Below, one piece after another: positions 36,058 through 45,932 of a stretch of DNA of 64,000 nt. The notes beneath the pieces were generated by a model that made no database searches, was not told the DNA's origin, and saw nothing but the letters and a program-made list of their open reading frames with translations. This DNA is from Paraburkholderia sp. BL23I1N1 (GTDB taxonomy: Bacteria; Pseudomonadota; Gammaproteobacteria; Burkholderiales; Burkholderiaceae): NCBI RefSeq assembly GCF_003610295.1, contig NZ_RAPV01000004.1, positions 124,001 to 188,000 of the forward strand, read 5' to 3'. The position numbers were made by a program, and so were the translations under genes. Each line of letters starts with the position of its first letter. Within the stretch, counting starts at the first letter, position 1.

Positions 36058-36537
36058 GACATTGGAGCCGATGCTGAATCGGGCTTGGTGCACAGCACTC
36101 ACTACACCGCGGCCAACGAGTCTGATGTGGCGCACACCCATGAGGTGCTGCACGGGCAGGAGGATGACGTCTTTCTCGATGCGGGCTACACCGGCGTACA
36201 CAAGCGCGGAGAGATTCTAAAGGCGCAGGCAGAGGGTGCCGTCAAGACGGATGTGCGGTGGTCGGTGGCCATGAAGCGCTCCAGGCTCAAGGGCATTGCC
36301 GAAGGGCCGCTGAAGCAATTGACGCAGGCTTTGGAAAAGGTCAAGGCGCAAGTCCGTGCCCGGGTTGAACATCCGTATCACGTGGTGAAGAATCTGTTCA
36401 GGCACAAGAAGGCTCGCTACCGTGGATTGGCCAAAAATGGTGCGCAGTGCGGCACGTTGTTTGCGCTGGCCGATCTGGTGATTGCAAAGAAAGCGTTGCT
36501 GCAATCAATGGATAACTCCGTCTGCAAGGCGGCATGA
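36058..36537 (+). pseudogene. IS5-family transposase, C-terminal fragment
   Basis: Reads IGADAESGLVHSTHYTAANE, VFLDAGYTGVHKRGEIL, then VKAQVRARVEHPYHVVKNLF and RYRGLAKNGAQCGTLFALAD: the second and third catalytic blocks of an IS5-group transposase. The N-terminal half is missing because the IS110 remnant abuts at 36048. It differs from the other IS5-type copies in the window. Confidence 0.85.
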
Positions 36538-36862
36538 GGCACGAACACCGGGGTAAAAGCGCCGGAAAATGAAAATATCGAGCTGGCAAGTCGTCAAATC
36601 TGCCGTTGGATGACGAAAAAAATCGGCATCACTCCGGCAACGCTGCGCGCTGACGCTTTGTTCAGCGGTTCCTTAGCGGTCACGGTTTCAGTGTGGCAAG
36701 AGCGATTGGATCTGGCGCAGTCGATGCGGGAAAGCCCTTATCCTAGGTCGTCGCGTTGCTAAATTCAACATTCGAATTTGCATAACGAAGTCTCCGAGGA
36801 TCGCGCGTAGCCTAAACAAATATAACGTAGGTCCGTTTTCAACGTGACAGGAGCGGAACACA
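36538..36862. other. Spacer at the left border of the catabolic island
   Basis: About 325 bp with no supported gene. It contains the end of the IS5 remnant, and from about 36750 an AT-rich stretch (CTAAATTCAACATTCGAATT) that likely holds the promoter of the first island gene, with AGGAGCGG at 36849 as its ribosome site. Confidence 0.4.
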
Positions 36863-37768
36863 ATGGCAAACGTCAGTACTGAGCTGCGAGCTGGATGTCT
36901 TTTTACGGAAGATTCCGAGGATGCGATTCGGGATGCCATCTCGGTCGTCCGAGCAGGCGATTCTCTGAATCCATCTGCATGGCCAAATGGTGCTCGAGTA
37001 GCGGTCGCTATCACGTTCGACGTGGATCACGAATTTCCGGTATCCAAATTGGATCCCGCGATACTTTCGTTGGGCCAGTACGGCGCGACAACCGCGTTAC
37101 CGAGAATCCTGACGCTGCTGAAGAAGCACGAAGTTCCCGCGACCTTTTTTGTTCCGGGAATGGTGCAGAGGATCCATCCCACGACTGTGCCCGAGATTCT
37201 GTCTGACGGTCGTCATGAGGTCGGTCTCCATGGCTGGGTTCATGAGCGGGCTCCCGATCTTCGAGACCGGGAAGAAGAGTCTAGGATGATCTCTCGAGCT
37301 ATCGAGGTGCTGACCGAAGCGGCGGGCGGGGTCAGGCCTGTCGGTTATCGCGCGCCTAATGCGGCTATCAGTGAGCACACGCTGGAATTGCTCGAAGAAC
37401 ATGGTGTGCACTACGACAGCACTTTATCCGGGCGGGACGAGCCTCACGAGCTTGTTCTGCGGGGCAGGAAGTCTTCGCTTGTGGAGATCCCGATGTCTTG
37501 GGAAGGCACCGATTATCTTTTCCTGCACAACGACGAATTTTGGCAAGGTTCTCTGCCTTGGCCGACGGCTGTATTGGATGTTTATAAGAGCGATTTTGAT
37601 GTTGCATACAATGAGGGCACGATTTTCAATCTTGTATTGCACCCCCAAGTCATCGGGCGGCGATCGAGGCTTGTCATTTTGGATCAATTGATTAGTTATA
37701 TAAAATCAAGGAATGATGTCTGGTTCGCGACGCTTGGTCAAGTGGCTGAGTACGTGAGCAATAAATGA
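36863..37768 (+). CDS. Polysaccharide-deacetylase-family hydrolase (cyclic-imidase/PgdA-like)
   Basis: A 301-residue NodB-fold metallohydrolase. The first motif AVAITFDVDHEF supplies the aspartates, HEVGLHGWVHE the metal histidines, and VGYRAPNAAISEHTLELL the arginine motif. The Asp-His-Glu form of motif 1 and the long insertions resemble HpPgdA and the cyclic imide hydrolase of Pseudomonas putida rather than chitin deacetylases. With amine and carboxylate genes around it, opening of a cyclic imide or amide is an attractive role, but not proven. ATG 36863 follows CAGGAGCGG. It is the first gene of the all-plus-strand island, 63 bp before the Rieske gene. Confidence 0.83.
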   Translation: MANVSTELRAGCLFTEDSEDAIRDAISVVRAGDSLNPSAWPNGARVAVAITFDVDHEFPVSKLDPAILSLGQYGATTALPRILTLLKKHEVPATFFVPGMVQRIHPTTVPEILSDGRHEVGLHGWVHERAPDLRDREEESRMISRAIEVLTEAAGGVRPVGYRAPNAAISEHTLELLEEHGVHYDSTLSGRDEPHELVLRGRKSSLVEIPMSWEGTDYLFLHNDEFWQGSLPWPTAVLDVYKSDFDVAYNEGTIFNLVLHPQVIGRRSRLVILDQLISYIKSRNDVWFATLGQVAEYVSNK

Positions 37769-37831
37769 TCTGATCTGTATGAGTCTATCTGATCTGCGAT
37801 AGCGTGATGATAAATTTGATTGAGGCTTGGA

Positions 37832-39016
37832 ATGAATGTTAAAGCAGAGATGGATGCTGTTCTGTATCCGGAGACTGGACCCGATGGGTTACCGTTGACG
37901 CCATTAACGCAAGAATTCTACAGCTCGGAATTGTGGTATGAGCGGGATATTGAACGAGTGTTTAGTCGCAGATGGCTCTTTGTGTGTCATATTTCGGAGT
38001 TGCCAAATTCCGGAGATTACACGACTTTCGAGTTGGGAAAAATCAGCATCATCGTATCCCGCGGGCAGACCGGTGAAGTCCATGCCTTCCACAACGTGTG
38101 TCGGCATAAGGGAACGCGTCTGCGTGAATCGGGTAAAGGTAATGCGCGTGTATTTACATGCCAATTTCATGCGTGGTCATACAACACTGACGGCACACTT
38201 CGCCTAGCTCCCCACATGCCTGATCTTGATAAGGCATGTTATAACGCGAAGAGTGTTTGGAGCGAAGTTTGGAATGGCATGATTTTCATTAATCTTCAAA
38301 CCGAAAAGCCGAAATCGGTCGCTGATTACCTTCAGAATGCTGATTTCCGTGGACACCGCTTGGAGAGCGCCAAGGTTATTGCCGAAAAGGATTATGTAAC
38401 CAAGGCTAACTGGAAGATAAATGGCGAAACTTTCCAGGAGTGCTATCACTGCGCAATTGTTCACAAGGCCACGCTCGGGAACATTATCAATCCCATTACG
38501 ACTTATACGGCTTATGACGATGTGGCGCCGGGGGTCGGGAACGATAGGGAGTATATGATTTTTTCGGACAACTTGACCGACGGGCAATTTGCTCCGGGTG
38601 TTAAGACCGAGACCATGGATGGTCAATTCGTGACGAAGCGGCTGATGGGTGATGGCCCGGAGCCGCAGGCGGCCAAATTATTGTCTTGGTTCCCGAATTT
38701 TTCCGTTGGTGCTTGGCCGGACTTTGCTGTTGTTGTTGACTGGATTCCGGTCTCGGCGCAGGAGACGCTTTTCAGGACCCGATGGCTGGTTCATGCCGAT
38801 GCCGTTGAGGGGGTCGATTATGACGTTGATACGGTCATTGAGCTTACTGATCTGACCAATATTGAAGACAAGAAAATCGTTGAGCTTCAACAGCAGGGCG
38901 TGAATTCGCCCGCTTATGTTCCCGGCCCTTATCAAATCCCTCTCGAGGATGATGCGCGAAAATATATTGCGCATTATCTCACCATGGTAAAAGAGGTTAG
39001 CACGTGGTCACGATGA
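37832..39016 (+). CDS. Rieske non-heme iron oxygenase, alpha subunit
   Basis: A 394-residue oxygenase component. The Rieske [2Fe-2S] ligands are C-R-H in NVCRHKGTRL and C-Q-F-H in FTCQFHAWSYNTDGT. The mononuclear iron motif is NWKINGETFQECYHCAIVH. The sequence order and ECYHC element resemble glycine betaine, carnitine and stachydrine oxygenases (GbcA/CntA/Stc type), which remove groups from quaternary or methylated amines. ATG 37832 follows GAGG; the upstream TTG at 37820 is less likely. Electrons probably come from the reductase and ferredoxin genes at 53151 and 54395. A related truncated gene is at 19277. The substrate is unknown. Confidence 0.92.
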   Translation: MNVKAEMDAVLYPETGPDGLPLTPLTQEFYSSELWYERDIERVFSRRWLFVCHISELPNSGDYTTFELGKISIIVSRGQTGEVHAFHNVCRHKGTRLRESGKGNARVFTCQFHAWSYNTDGTLRLAPHMPDLDKACYNAKSVWSEVWNGMIFINLQTEKPKSVADYLQNADFRGHRLESAKVIAEKDYVTKANWKINGETFQECYHCAIVHKATLGNIINPITTYTAYDDVAPGVGNDREYMIFSDNLTDGQFAPGVKTETMDGQFVTKRLMGDGPEPQAAKLLSWFPNFSVGAWPDFAVVVDWIPVSAQETLFRTRWLVHADAVEGVDYDVDTVIELTDLTNIEDKKIVELQQQGVNSPAYVPGPYQIPLEDDARKYIAHYLTMVKEVSTWSR

Positions 39017-39124
39017 CGCTCTTTGATAATGGTACTATCAGGGCTCGAATTGATTCTGATGGGGCCAAATAGCATCTGTGGCATTGCGGTCCCATGTAAA
39101 TTTTATTTTGCGTACTTTTAATTT

Positions 39125-40297
39125 ATGAAACCACTGAATCACCTTGGTAAAGCAATTACATCGGCGGACTGGCTTGATGTACCGACGAACCGGATTGCGT
39201 TTCGTAAAATTGAAGACGTGTTGCCGATCGCGAAAATTGATAATGGGCTGTCGTCGCAAAAGAATTTTGAGCAACGCTTGATCCCGTCGGAATTCTTGAG
39301 TTTTCAAGATTCCACGGGCGTGTTTAGTATTGAGAAATTCCTCGAAGATACTTATACCGATGGTTTTTTGATTTTGCATAGCGGAAAAATCGCATACGAA
39401 TGGTATACCCCGACACAATCCAATAGCGATAGGCATATAGTATTTTCGGTGACCAAATCGGTGGTGGGGTCGCTAGTTGGGGTCCTTATTGATCAGGGAA
39501 AGATCGATCCGTCGGAATTTGTGCCTCACTACGTGCCGGAGTTGCGGGGCACGGCATTTGATCAAGTCCGTGTTCAGCATCTGCTTGACATGACTGTGAG
39601 CCTTGACTTCACGGAGTCTTATCTCGACCCGAGTGGCGCGTATGCCCGTTACCGGCGTTCGGTTGGTTGGAGCGGTTCTGAGATCGATTCGACGCATTCG
39701 GGTATGCACGCATTTTTGACAGAAATTCCGCTAAAAAACCAGCCTCATGGAAGCTCCTTTGATTATCTTTCGCCAAACTCGGATGTTTTAGGCTGGGTTT
39801 GCGAACGAGCAGCTAATGGCTCATTGGCCGCTTTGTTGTCTTCGCACATCTGGCAGCCTCTTCAGGCTGAGTCTAGTGCTTACATTACGGTAGATAGCCT
39901 TGGAGCGCCTCGAGCGGCGGGTGGTTTTGGATGCACTCTGCGGGATATGGCACGATTCGGCGAGTGTATGCGTAATGACGGAAACATTGATGGGCGCCAG
40001 ATCATTCCCGCTTCGTGGATTGAGCGCACCATACAACGAACCGACAGTCAGGCTTGGAAGGCTGGCGCCATGGCGGATTGGATTCCGGGTGGTGGGTATA
40101 AAAATCAGTGGTGGCTGACCAATAATAAAAATAATGCCTATTTCGCAGCGGGAATTTACGGACACTGGATCTATATTGACCCGACGCGAGGCGTTGTAAT
40201 AGTAAAGCAGACGTCGCGGCCCGAAGGGCCAGCAACTAAGGAAATGTTTCAGTACGAGCTTGGGCTTTACGGAAAATTGGCTGAGATCTTTCGCTAA
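39125..40297 (+). CDS. Beta-lactamase-fold serine hydrolase (6-aminohexanoate-oligomer hydrolase-like)
   Basis: A 390-residue class C beta-lactamase/penicillin-binding-fold protein. The catalytic SVTKS gives Ser and Lys, YLSPNSD supplies the tyrosine, and GGFGCTLRDMARFGECMRN is typical of NylB-type 6-aminohexanoate-dimer hydrolases and esterases. No signal peptide is visible, so it should be cytoplasmic. NylB-like enzymes cleave linear amides or esters. The gene follows the Rieske gene by 108 bp in the AT-rich island. The call to the amidase/esterase group is firm; the substrate is not. Confidence 0.82.
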   Translation: MKPLNHLGKAITSADWLDVPTNRIAFRKIEDVLPIAKIDNGLSSQKNFEQRLIPSEFLSFQDSTGVFSIEKFLEDTYTDGFLILHSGKIAYEWYTPTQSNSDRHIVFSVTKSVVGSLVGVLIDQGKIDPSEFVPHYVPELRGTAFDQVRVQHLLDMTVSLDFTESYLDPSGAYARYRRSVGWSGSEIDSTHSGMHAFLTEIPLKNQPHGSSFDYLSPNSDVLGWVCERAANGSLAALLSSHIWQPLQAESSAYITVDSLGAPRAAGGFGCTLRDMARFGECMRNDGNIDGRQIIPASWIERTIQRTDSQAWKAGAMADWIPGGGYKNQWWLTNNKNNAYFAAGIYGHWIYIDPTRGVVIVKQTSRPEGPATKEMFQYELGLYGKLAEIFR

Positions 40298-40456
40298 TCA
40301 CACATGTCGTCAGATTACTTTGGCCGGTTGCAATGAAATCGAGTAAGTAATTCGGTTTTTATTTAGATTGGTTACGTGCGATTAAGAAAATTACTTTCTC
40401 GCTAGATAAGTAATCCTAAAGTTACCTGAAGTCTAATATTTTAATGGATGTGGCTG

Positions 40457-41239
40457 ATGACTGAATTCAAAGCTAAAAGTGCAGTGATTATCGGCGGGGA
40501 AACTGGCATTGGTCGTGCATCCGCTGAAGCCCTGGCGAAGTCTGGTCTGTCAGTAACTATCGCTGGGATCATCGCTGCAAAAGGTCATGAAACTGCTGAG
40601 GTAATCAATGCTCGTGGCGGTGACGCGATTTTCGTGCATCTGGATGTTCGCGATTCCAAAAAGGTCACAGAGGTGGTGCAGCAAGGGCGAGCGGAAGGGC
40701 ACGATATTCTGGTCTATTCTGCAGGGGTTTTTGATAATCTTGCTGGTTGCACTGATACTTCCGAAGAGCTTTGGAATCAACTGATGGATATTAATCTAAA
40801 GGGTTGTTTCCTTGCCAATAAGGCTGCGCTTGAAATCATGGTCAAGCGTGGCTGGGGACGAATCGTCAATATTGGATCTATTGCTTCATTCAATGCAAGT
40901 GCTGATGGATTTCCGTATACCGTGTCCAAGCACGGCATGGTCGGGCTGACTAAGCACATTGCGCGCCGATATGGAAAGGATGGCATCACTGCAAATTGCG
41001 TATGCCCCGGCATCATTGAAACGGATATCGTTTCCAATACGAAAAATATTATTGGGAACTGTGTTCCCGCGCTGTCGCAGGACATCATGAATGGAGATGG
41101 ATGGAAAAAATGGGTTCCGGTTGGTCGCCAGGGCACGGTCGGCGAAGTTGGTGATCTGGTGGCCTACCTCGCAGGAGGAAGTGCTGGATACATAACCGGC
41201 CAATCACTTGTAATTGATGGCGGCTGGTTGACGGCATAA
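40457..41239 (+). CDS. Short-chain dehydrogenase/reductase
   Basis: A 260-residue classical SDR. The cofactor loop is a variant, IGGETGIGRA; the central motif is VYSAGVFDNL; the active site has Ser in IVNIGSIASF and Tyr-Lys in YTVSKHG; PGIIETDI and a C-terminal TGQSLVIDGGW complete the pattern. It would oxidise or reduce an alcohol/ketone intermediate with NAD(P). ATG 40457 (MTEFKAKSAV) is preferred over 40448. An aldehyde dehydrogenase gene follows, which fits alcohol-to-aldehyde-to-acid steps. Confidence 0.9.
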   Translation: MTEFKAKSAVIIGGETGIGRASAEALAKSGLSVTIAGIIAAKGHETAEVINARGGDAIFVHLDVRDSKKVTEVVQQGRAEGHDILVYSAGVFDNLAGCTDTSEELWNQLMDINLKGCFLANKAALEIMVKRGWGRIVNIGSIASFNASADGFPYTVSKHGMVGLTKHIARRYGKDGITANCVCPGIIETDIVSNTKNIIGNCVPALSQDIMNGDGWKKWVPVGRQGTVGEVGDLVAYLAGGSAGYITGQSLVIDGGWLTA

Positions 41240-41382
41240 ATGATTCGACCATTGACTTGTCATTTGCTGGACTGTCTTTAATAAAGCAAATATTTAAAAA
41301 TTTGACTGGTCAAGTAGTAAATCGATATTTATAGCGCAATTTATTCGAAAATCAACTGTGGTTGATCTGGGAGCAGATTTAA

Positions 41383-42828
41383 ATGCGTAAGTTATCCCGT
41401 TTCTACATTGACGGTCACTGGGTCACCCCTCTGACCGGGTCGGAATCGAAAGTGTTCGATGTCTACAGTCCAGTAACGGAGCAGCTTTCTGGGCAAGTAT
41501 TGCTTGGCAGTTCGGGCGATGTCGACAACGCTGTTCGTGCTGCCAAAAAGGCGCTTGAGAGTTTTTCCGCCACTTCGAAGCTTGAGCGGATCGAATTGTT
41601 GCGGCGAATTGCAGAAGAGTATCGGAGACGACATGACGACTTTAGCGAAGCAGTGGCGGAAGAAATCGGATGTCCGCCTTGGCTGGCCAAGGATGGGCAA
41701 TTTACTTTGCCAGAAATGCACCTGAAAGCAGGCATTGATTTACTGGATTCCTATCAGTTCGAGCACACGCAAGGTACCACTTTAATCCGGCAACAACCGG
41801 TTGGTGTATGCGGTCTGATTACGCCGTGGAACTGGCCGATTCTGCAAATCATGATCAAGCTCGCGCCGGCTCTTGCGACGGGCTGTACAGTGGTATGGAA
41901 GCCCTCGGAGTACTCGCCTTTTTCGGCGCAGATTCTGGCGGAGGTTCTGGACGCGGCTGCTGTTCCGCCTGGTGTCTTCAATATGGTATTCGGTGACGGT
42001 AGCTGCGTGGGCCACGCCATCAGCTCGCATGCGGACGTGGCGATGGTGTCTGTCACGGGTTCTACCAGGGCCGGTATTGAAGTTGCCCGTCAGGCTGCCC
42101 TTACGGTCAAGCGAGTTCATCAAGAACTGGGCGGAAAGGGGCCAAACATCCTCCTGGAAGACGCTGATTTCGAGACGGCAATTACGTCGGGTGTGCAATA
42201 TGTCATGCTGAACTCGGGACAGAATTGCACGTCGCCAACGAGGCTGCTGGTTCCTAGAAGTCGCCTGGACGAGGCGGAAGCCATCGCAATGAAAGTGGCT
42301 AAGGGAATGAAGGTTGGGCCTCCGGAGGCTGAGGCAATGATTGGTCCTGTGGCGAACAAGCAGCAGTGGGAGCGTGTGCAGCATATGATCCAGCGAGGAA
42401 TCGACGAGGGAGCGAGGCTGGTATTAGGCGGCACTGGGCGGCCGGAAGGCGTGGAGCGTGGGTATTTCGTTAGGCCAACAATTTTTAGTGATGTGAGCAA
42501 TCAGATGGCCATCGCTCAGGAGGAAATTTTTGGCCCGGTGCTATCCATCATTCCATATGACTCGGTTGAGGACGCAATCTCGATGGCTAATGATAGTGAA
42601 TTCGGGCTTGCTGCGTATGTGCATTCCGCGCGCCATGATGCTGCGATGCAGGTCGCGAGCCGAATTGTGTCCGGCCAGATCTACATTAACGGAGATATGA
42701 ATCTGTTGGACGTCACGGTACCGTTTGGGGGCCGGAAGATGTCGGGGAATGGCAAGGAATTTGGTGCAGCGGGATTTGAGGCCTTTACGGAAAGTGTTGC
42801 ATACCTCGGATTTGGCACCGCAAGTTGA
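41383..42828 (+). CDS. NAD(P)-dependent aldehyde dehydrogenase
   Basis: A 481-residue ALDH-superfamily enzyme. GVCGLITPWNWPILQIMIKL forms the cofactor site, the glutamate general base is in VHQELGGKGPNILLEDADF, and the nucleophile Cys is in NSGQNCTSPTRLLV. EEIFGPVLSII and PFGGRKMSGNGKEFG complete the pattern. Full length for the family. It oxidises an aldehyde to the acid; whether a betaine-aldehyde or semialdehyde type cannot be told by eye. It lies between an SDR gene and a transporter gene in the island. Confidence 0.93.
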   Translation: MRKLSRFYIDGHWVTPLTGSESKVFDVYSPVTEQLSGQVLLGSSGDVDNAVRAAKKALESFSATSKLERIELLRRIAEEYRRRHDDFSEAVAEEIGCPPWLAKDGQFTLPEMHLKAGIDLLDSYQFEHTQGTTLIRQQPVGVCGLITPWNWPILQIMIKLAPALATGCTVVWKPSEYSPFSAQILAEVLDAAAVPPGVFNMVFGDGSCVGHAISSHADVAMVSVTGSTRAGIEVARQAALTVKRVHQELGGKGPNILLEDADFETAITSGVQYVMLNSGQNCTSPTRLLVPRSRLDEAEAIAMKVAKGMKVGPPEAEAMIGPVANKQQWERVQHMIQRGIDEGARLVLGGTGRPEGVERGYFVRPTIFSDVSNQMAIAQEEIFGPVLSIIPYDSVEDAISMANDSEFGLAAYVHSARHDAAMQVASRIVSGQIYINGDMNLLDVTVPFGGRKMSGNGKEFGAAGFEAFTESVAYLGFGTAS

Positions 42829-42942
42829 ACAGCCTATCTCTGTTCTCGTGAAGTAGAAAGCGTTGGAGGATTGATCTGCCGGTGGTCAATTATTTGCCGC
42901 TGTCGCGGATCGATTTCCGCTAATGAACGCAAGGTAAACAGC

Positions 42943-44154
42943 ATGTCTTCTGACAACCAGGTCAGTGCTTCATCAAGTAAGCGGGAGATCGGCAGAACGC
43001 TAGCTGCTGGTCTGTTGTTTGTGGCGGGTTACATGAGCAACTCGATTTATCCGAGTTTTGTGGATGCCATTGCCAATACTGCCCGGCTACGTGATGTGAG
43101 TATTGGGGATTTTGCTACAGCAGAATTTCTGGCTTTTGGCGCCGCGCTCTTGTTGGCGGGGCGATATTTGCCACAACGTAAGCTCAGGTTGACGGCAGGT
43201 ATTTGCCTCGTCATCCATTTGTTGATGGCATATGCCATGACAAAATTTCCACCGGGGATGCTGATTATTTGCCGCTTTCTTTATGGCACAGCTAGTGGAG
43301 TACTGGTGTCAATTGCATATATTCACTTGGCTCAGTCGGCACTTCCGGGGCGGACAGTGGCAGTGTACACGACAAGTTTAATGGTCACGGGAGTGGTCTG
43401 GTCGCTGGTTTTGCCTAAAGTCGTAGTGCCGTTTTTTGGGTATTCAGAAATTTTCCTTTTTCTCACTTTCTTTTCATTTGTTGCACTTATTTTCTTAAGG
43501 TTTTGTCCCGACGAAAATATTGTCAAAGACTCGACTGACGCCACGTTAATCGCTTCAAAAAATGAGAAGCTTGCGTTATCGTCGGTATTGATTCTTTGCA
43601 GTGTGGGGATGTGGTCATTTTTCATGATGACTTTTTGGGTTTATGCTGATCCAATTGCGAAAAATATTCCTGGATCGGTGGCCAAAAATTGGCTAACCAT
43701 TTCGCTTGTCTGCCAGATTTTCGGTGCTGCATTATCGGCATTGTTCGTCGAAAAAATTCCCGCGATTCTGGTGCTGAGTATTGGTCTTTGCATTTCTATC
43801 ATTCAGATTGTTGCGATTCTTGCTGGTGTGGATGGTATCGGTTTTGTGATGTGGACAGGGATTTATGGATTCCTCGGATATTTCCTCGTTGCTTTTTATA
43901 TCAAGGTTCTCAACAAAGCAGATCCGACTAACCGTGCGGTAATTTTATTTCCGGGTGTGCAGATGCTGACGTCGAGTATTGGTCCAATGCTTGTCTCCAA
44001 GTTGGTATCTGAAACCAATATATCGGGTGTATTGAAAATTGATTTGATAGCGATTGTTACTTCACCTATTTGTCTCTGGTTGGCGATGGTTGTATATAAA
44101 CGAGCTGCCGGACGTGTGCAGCATGTTGGACTCGCCGGTGGTGAAAGCCATTAG
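42943..44154 (+). CDS. Major facilitator superfamily transporter
   Basis: A 403-residue integral membrane protein with about 12 hydrophobic segments, including LAAGLLFVAGYMSNSIYPSF, FLAFGAALLLAGRYLPQRKL and ILVLSIGLCISIIQIVAILA. The cytoplasmic loop after helix 2 carries the basic turn RYLPQRKLR. An in-frame start at 42871 is less likely than ATG 42943, which follows AAGGTAAACAGC. It is probably the importer or exporter of the island's substrate. The specificity is unknown. Confidence 0.85.
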   Translation: MSSDNQVSASSSKREIGRTLAAGLLFVAGYMSNSIYPSFVDAIANTARLRDVSIGDFATAEFLAFGAALLLAGRYLPQRKLRLTAGICLVIHLLMAYAMTKFPPGMLIICRFLYGTASGVLVSIAYIHLAQSALPGRTVAVYTTSLMVTGVVWSLVLPKVVVPFFGYSEIFLFLTFFSFVALIFLRFCPDENIVKDSTDATLIASKNEKLALSSVLILCSVGMWSFFMMTFWVYADPIAKNIPGSVAKNWLTISLVCQIFGAALSALFVEKIPAILVLSIGLCISIIQIVAILAGVDGIGFVMWTGIYGFLGYFLVAFYIKVLNKADPTNRAVILFPGVQMLTSSIGPMLVSKLVSETNISGVLKIDLIAIVTSPICLWLAMVVYKRAAGRVQHVGLAGGESH

Positions 44155-44238
44155 ATTCTGATTAAGCGGTTCTGCTGGAGATAATTGCCTGATGGGTATC
44201 TACTTCATCGAGGGCCACTTATAAAATTCGGAGTATTT

Positions 44239-45753
44239 GTGGATAACGTTACGAACAGTCAGGCTCTCGAGGATGCGGTAAGCAACTCTAGTAAACAAGC
44301 GCGACTTTCCGGCCGCATGGGCACGACATCACTTATGTTGACCGTGCTTGCTTTTGCTGCACCAATGGCCGTGGTCGCAGGATATCTGCCATTTACGATT
44401 GTCGCCGATGGACCCGGTGCAAGTCTGGCTTTGTGTTTGACAACCGCAATTCTGCTCTTGTTTACAGTGGGCTATGTAACCATGACGCGGCACGTTCCGA
44501 AGCCCGGGGACTTTTATGCGTTCATTAGCTCGGGCTTGGGCAACGTATCCGGATTGGGAGCCGCATTTCTGGCTGTTATATCCTATGTGGCACTTTTGCT
44601 CGGGGGCTACGTCTTTTTCGGAATTAGCGTGAGTTCGGCAATTGTTAGTGTGGGCGGAGTCCAAGCGGAATGGTGGGAATGGTCGCTGCTCGGTTGGATT
44701 GCCGTCAGTGCGTTGGGGTATTTGCACATTGAATTGTCTGCCAAGGTTCTGTCAGTTTCTATGATGATAGAAATTGCCATCGTGATGATTTTCAATGTGG
44801 CCGTGATTCACTCCGGGGGCGCGGATGGACTGTCGGTCGAACCATTTACGCCGTCAGCCTTTATTCGGGGAGATGTCGGCGTCACTTTGCTGTACGCGAT
44901 TCTGCTGTTTGTCGGATTCGAGGCAACTGCGCTGTTCAGGGATGAACTGGTCGAGCCGGATCGGACTATCCCACGTGCTACATATGGCGCGGTAATTTTG
45001 GTCGGACTTTTGTATACACTTTCGTGCTATGCGCTCGTGTCGGCTTACGGCCAGCATGTATGGGATATCGCGAAAAATGATCCGGCTTCGATGTTTGCCC
45101 ATGCGATCGGCATCTATGCTGGTCGGACCATGGCGCAAGTGACTCAAGTGTTCGTGATCATGTCTGTGCTCGCTTCGTTGATCTCGATCCACAATGTGCT
45201 TTCCCGCTATGTTTTCAATTTGGCCGCAGACCGGGCATTTCCGAAATACTTTTCAAGTGTGCACTCCCAACATCGCTCGCCGCATGCGGCTTCCAATCTG
45301 ATTGCGTTCGTTGCGTTACTGCTCATTGGATCGCTCGTATTTACCCATGCCAATAGTGCGGAGACGTATGGGATGGCTGCGGGTATTGGTGGGCTCGGTG
45401 TTGTCGTGCTGATGGCAATGGTGAGTTATTCCGCCGTCGCGTGGTTTGTCAGAAATGGCATGCCGAAAGAAGAAAATGCCTTCAAGACATTAATTGCACC
45501 CGGAATATCCGCCATTCTTCTTACGCTGACCGCGATTTTCGGAGTTATCCATCTTGATCTGGTAGTCGGCGGAAAACCAGGGGAATATGAGTGGGTTACG
45601 TATTTCCTGCTTGCGGCATTCGCGCTCGGAAGCCTCGTTGCGTTCTATTTCCGCTGCGCAATGCCGGAGGTATATCAAAATCTTGGGCGTGCAGAGCGTG
45701 TTTTTGAGTTTTTGGCAAATCGACAGGAGCGGACCGATCAATTATCGGATTGA
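44239..45753 (+). CDS. APC-superfamily amino acid/amine permease
   Basis: A 504-residue permease of the amino acid-polyamine-organocation type with about 12 membrane helices. The first helix TSLMLTVLAFAAPMAVVAGY, the LLFVGFEATALFRDELVEPD segment with its helix-6 motif, and PRATYGAVILVGLLYTLSCY are typical. The open frame reaches a TTG at 44185, but GTG 44239 has GGAG eight bases upstream and starts VDNVTNSQ. An amine or amino acid cargo agrees with the aminotransferases downstream. Confidence 0.87.
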   Translation: MDNVTNSQALEDAVSNSSKQARLSGRMGTTSLMLTVLAFAAPMAVVAGYLPFTIVADGPGASLALCLTTAILLLFTVGYVTMTRHVPKPGDFYAFISSGLGNVSGLGAAFLAVISYVALLLGGYVFFGISVSSAIVSVGGVQAEWWEWSLLGWIAVSALGYLHIELSAKVLSVSMMIEIAIVMIFNVAVIHSGGADGLSVEPFTPSAFIRGDVGVTLLYAILLFVGFEATALFRDELVEPDRTIPRATYGAVILVGLLYTLSCYALVSAYGQHVWDIAKNDPASMFAHAIGIYAGRTMAQVTQVFVIMSVLASLISIHNVLSRYVFNLAADRAFPKYFSSVHSQHRSPHAASNLIAFVALLLIGSLVFTHANSAETYGMAAGIGGLGVVVLMAMVSYSAVAWFVRNGMPKEENAFKTLIAPGISAILLTLTAIFGVIHLDLVVGGKPGEYEWVTYFLLAAFALGSLVAFYFRCAMPEVYQNLGRAERVFEFLANRQERTDQLSD

Positions 45754-45932
45754 GCTTCGGGTCTGGCCAAGGCCTGAGCTTGCCAGCGGCGGCGCCGGAT
45801 TTTGATGAGATTTGGCATTTTGCGAGGCGCGCCCTCAACGGTTCTGCCGCTTTCAATTGAACTTGGAAAAAAATATATCGTTTTGGTGTTTGTGCGCAGC
45901 CTAGTATCGCTGCATTACATTGGGGATGTTTT

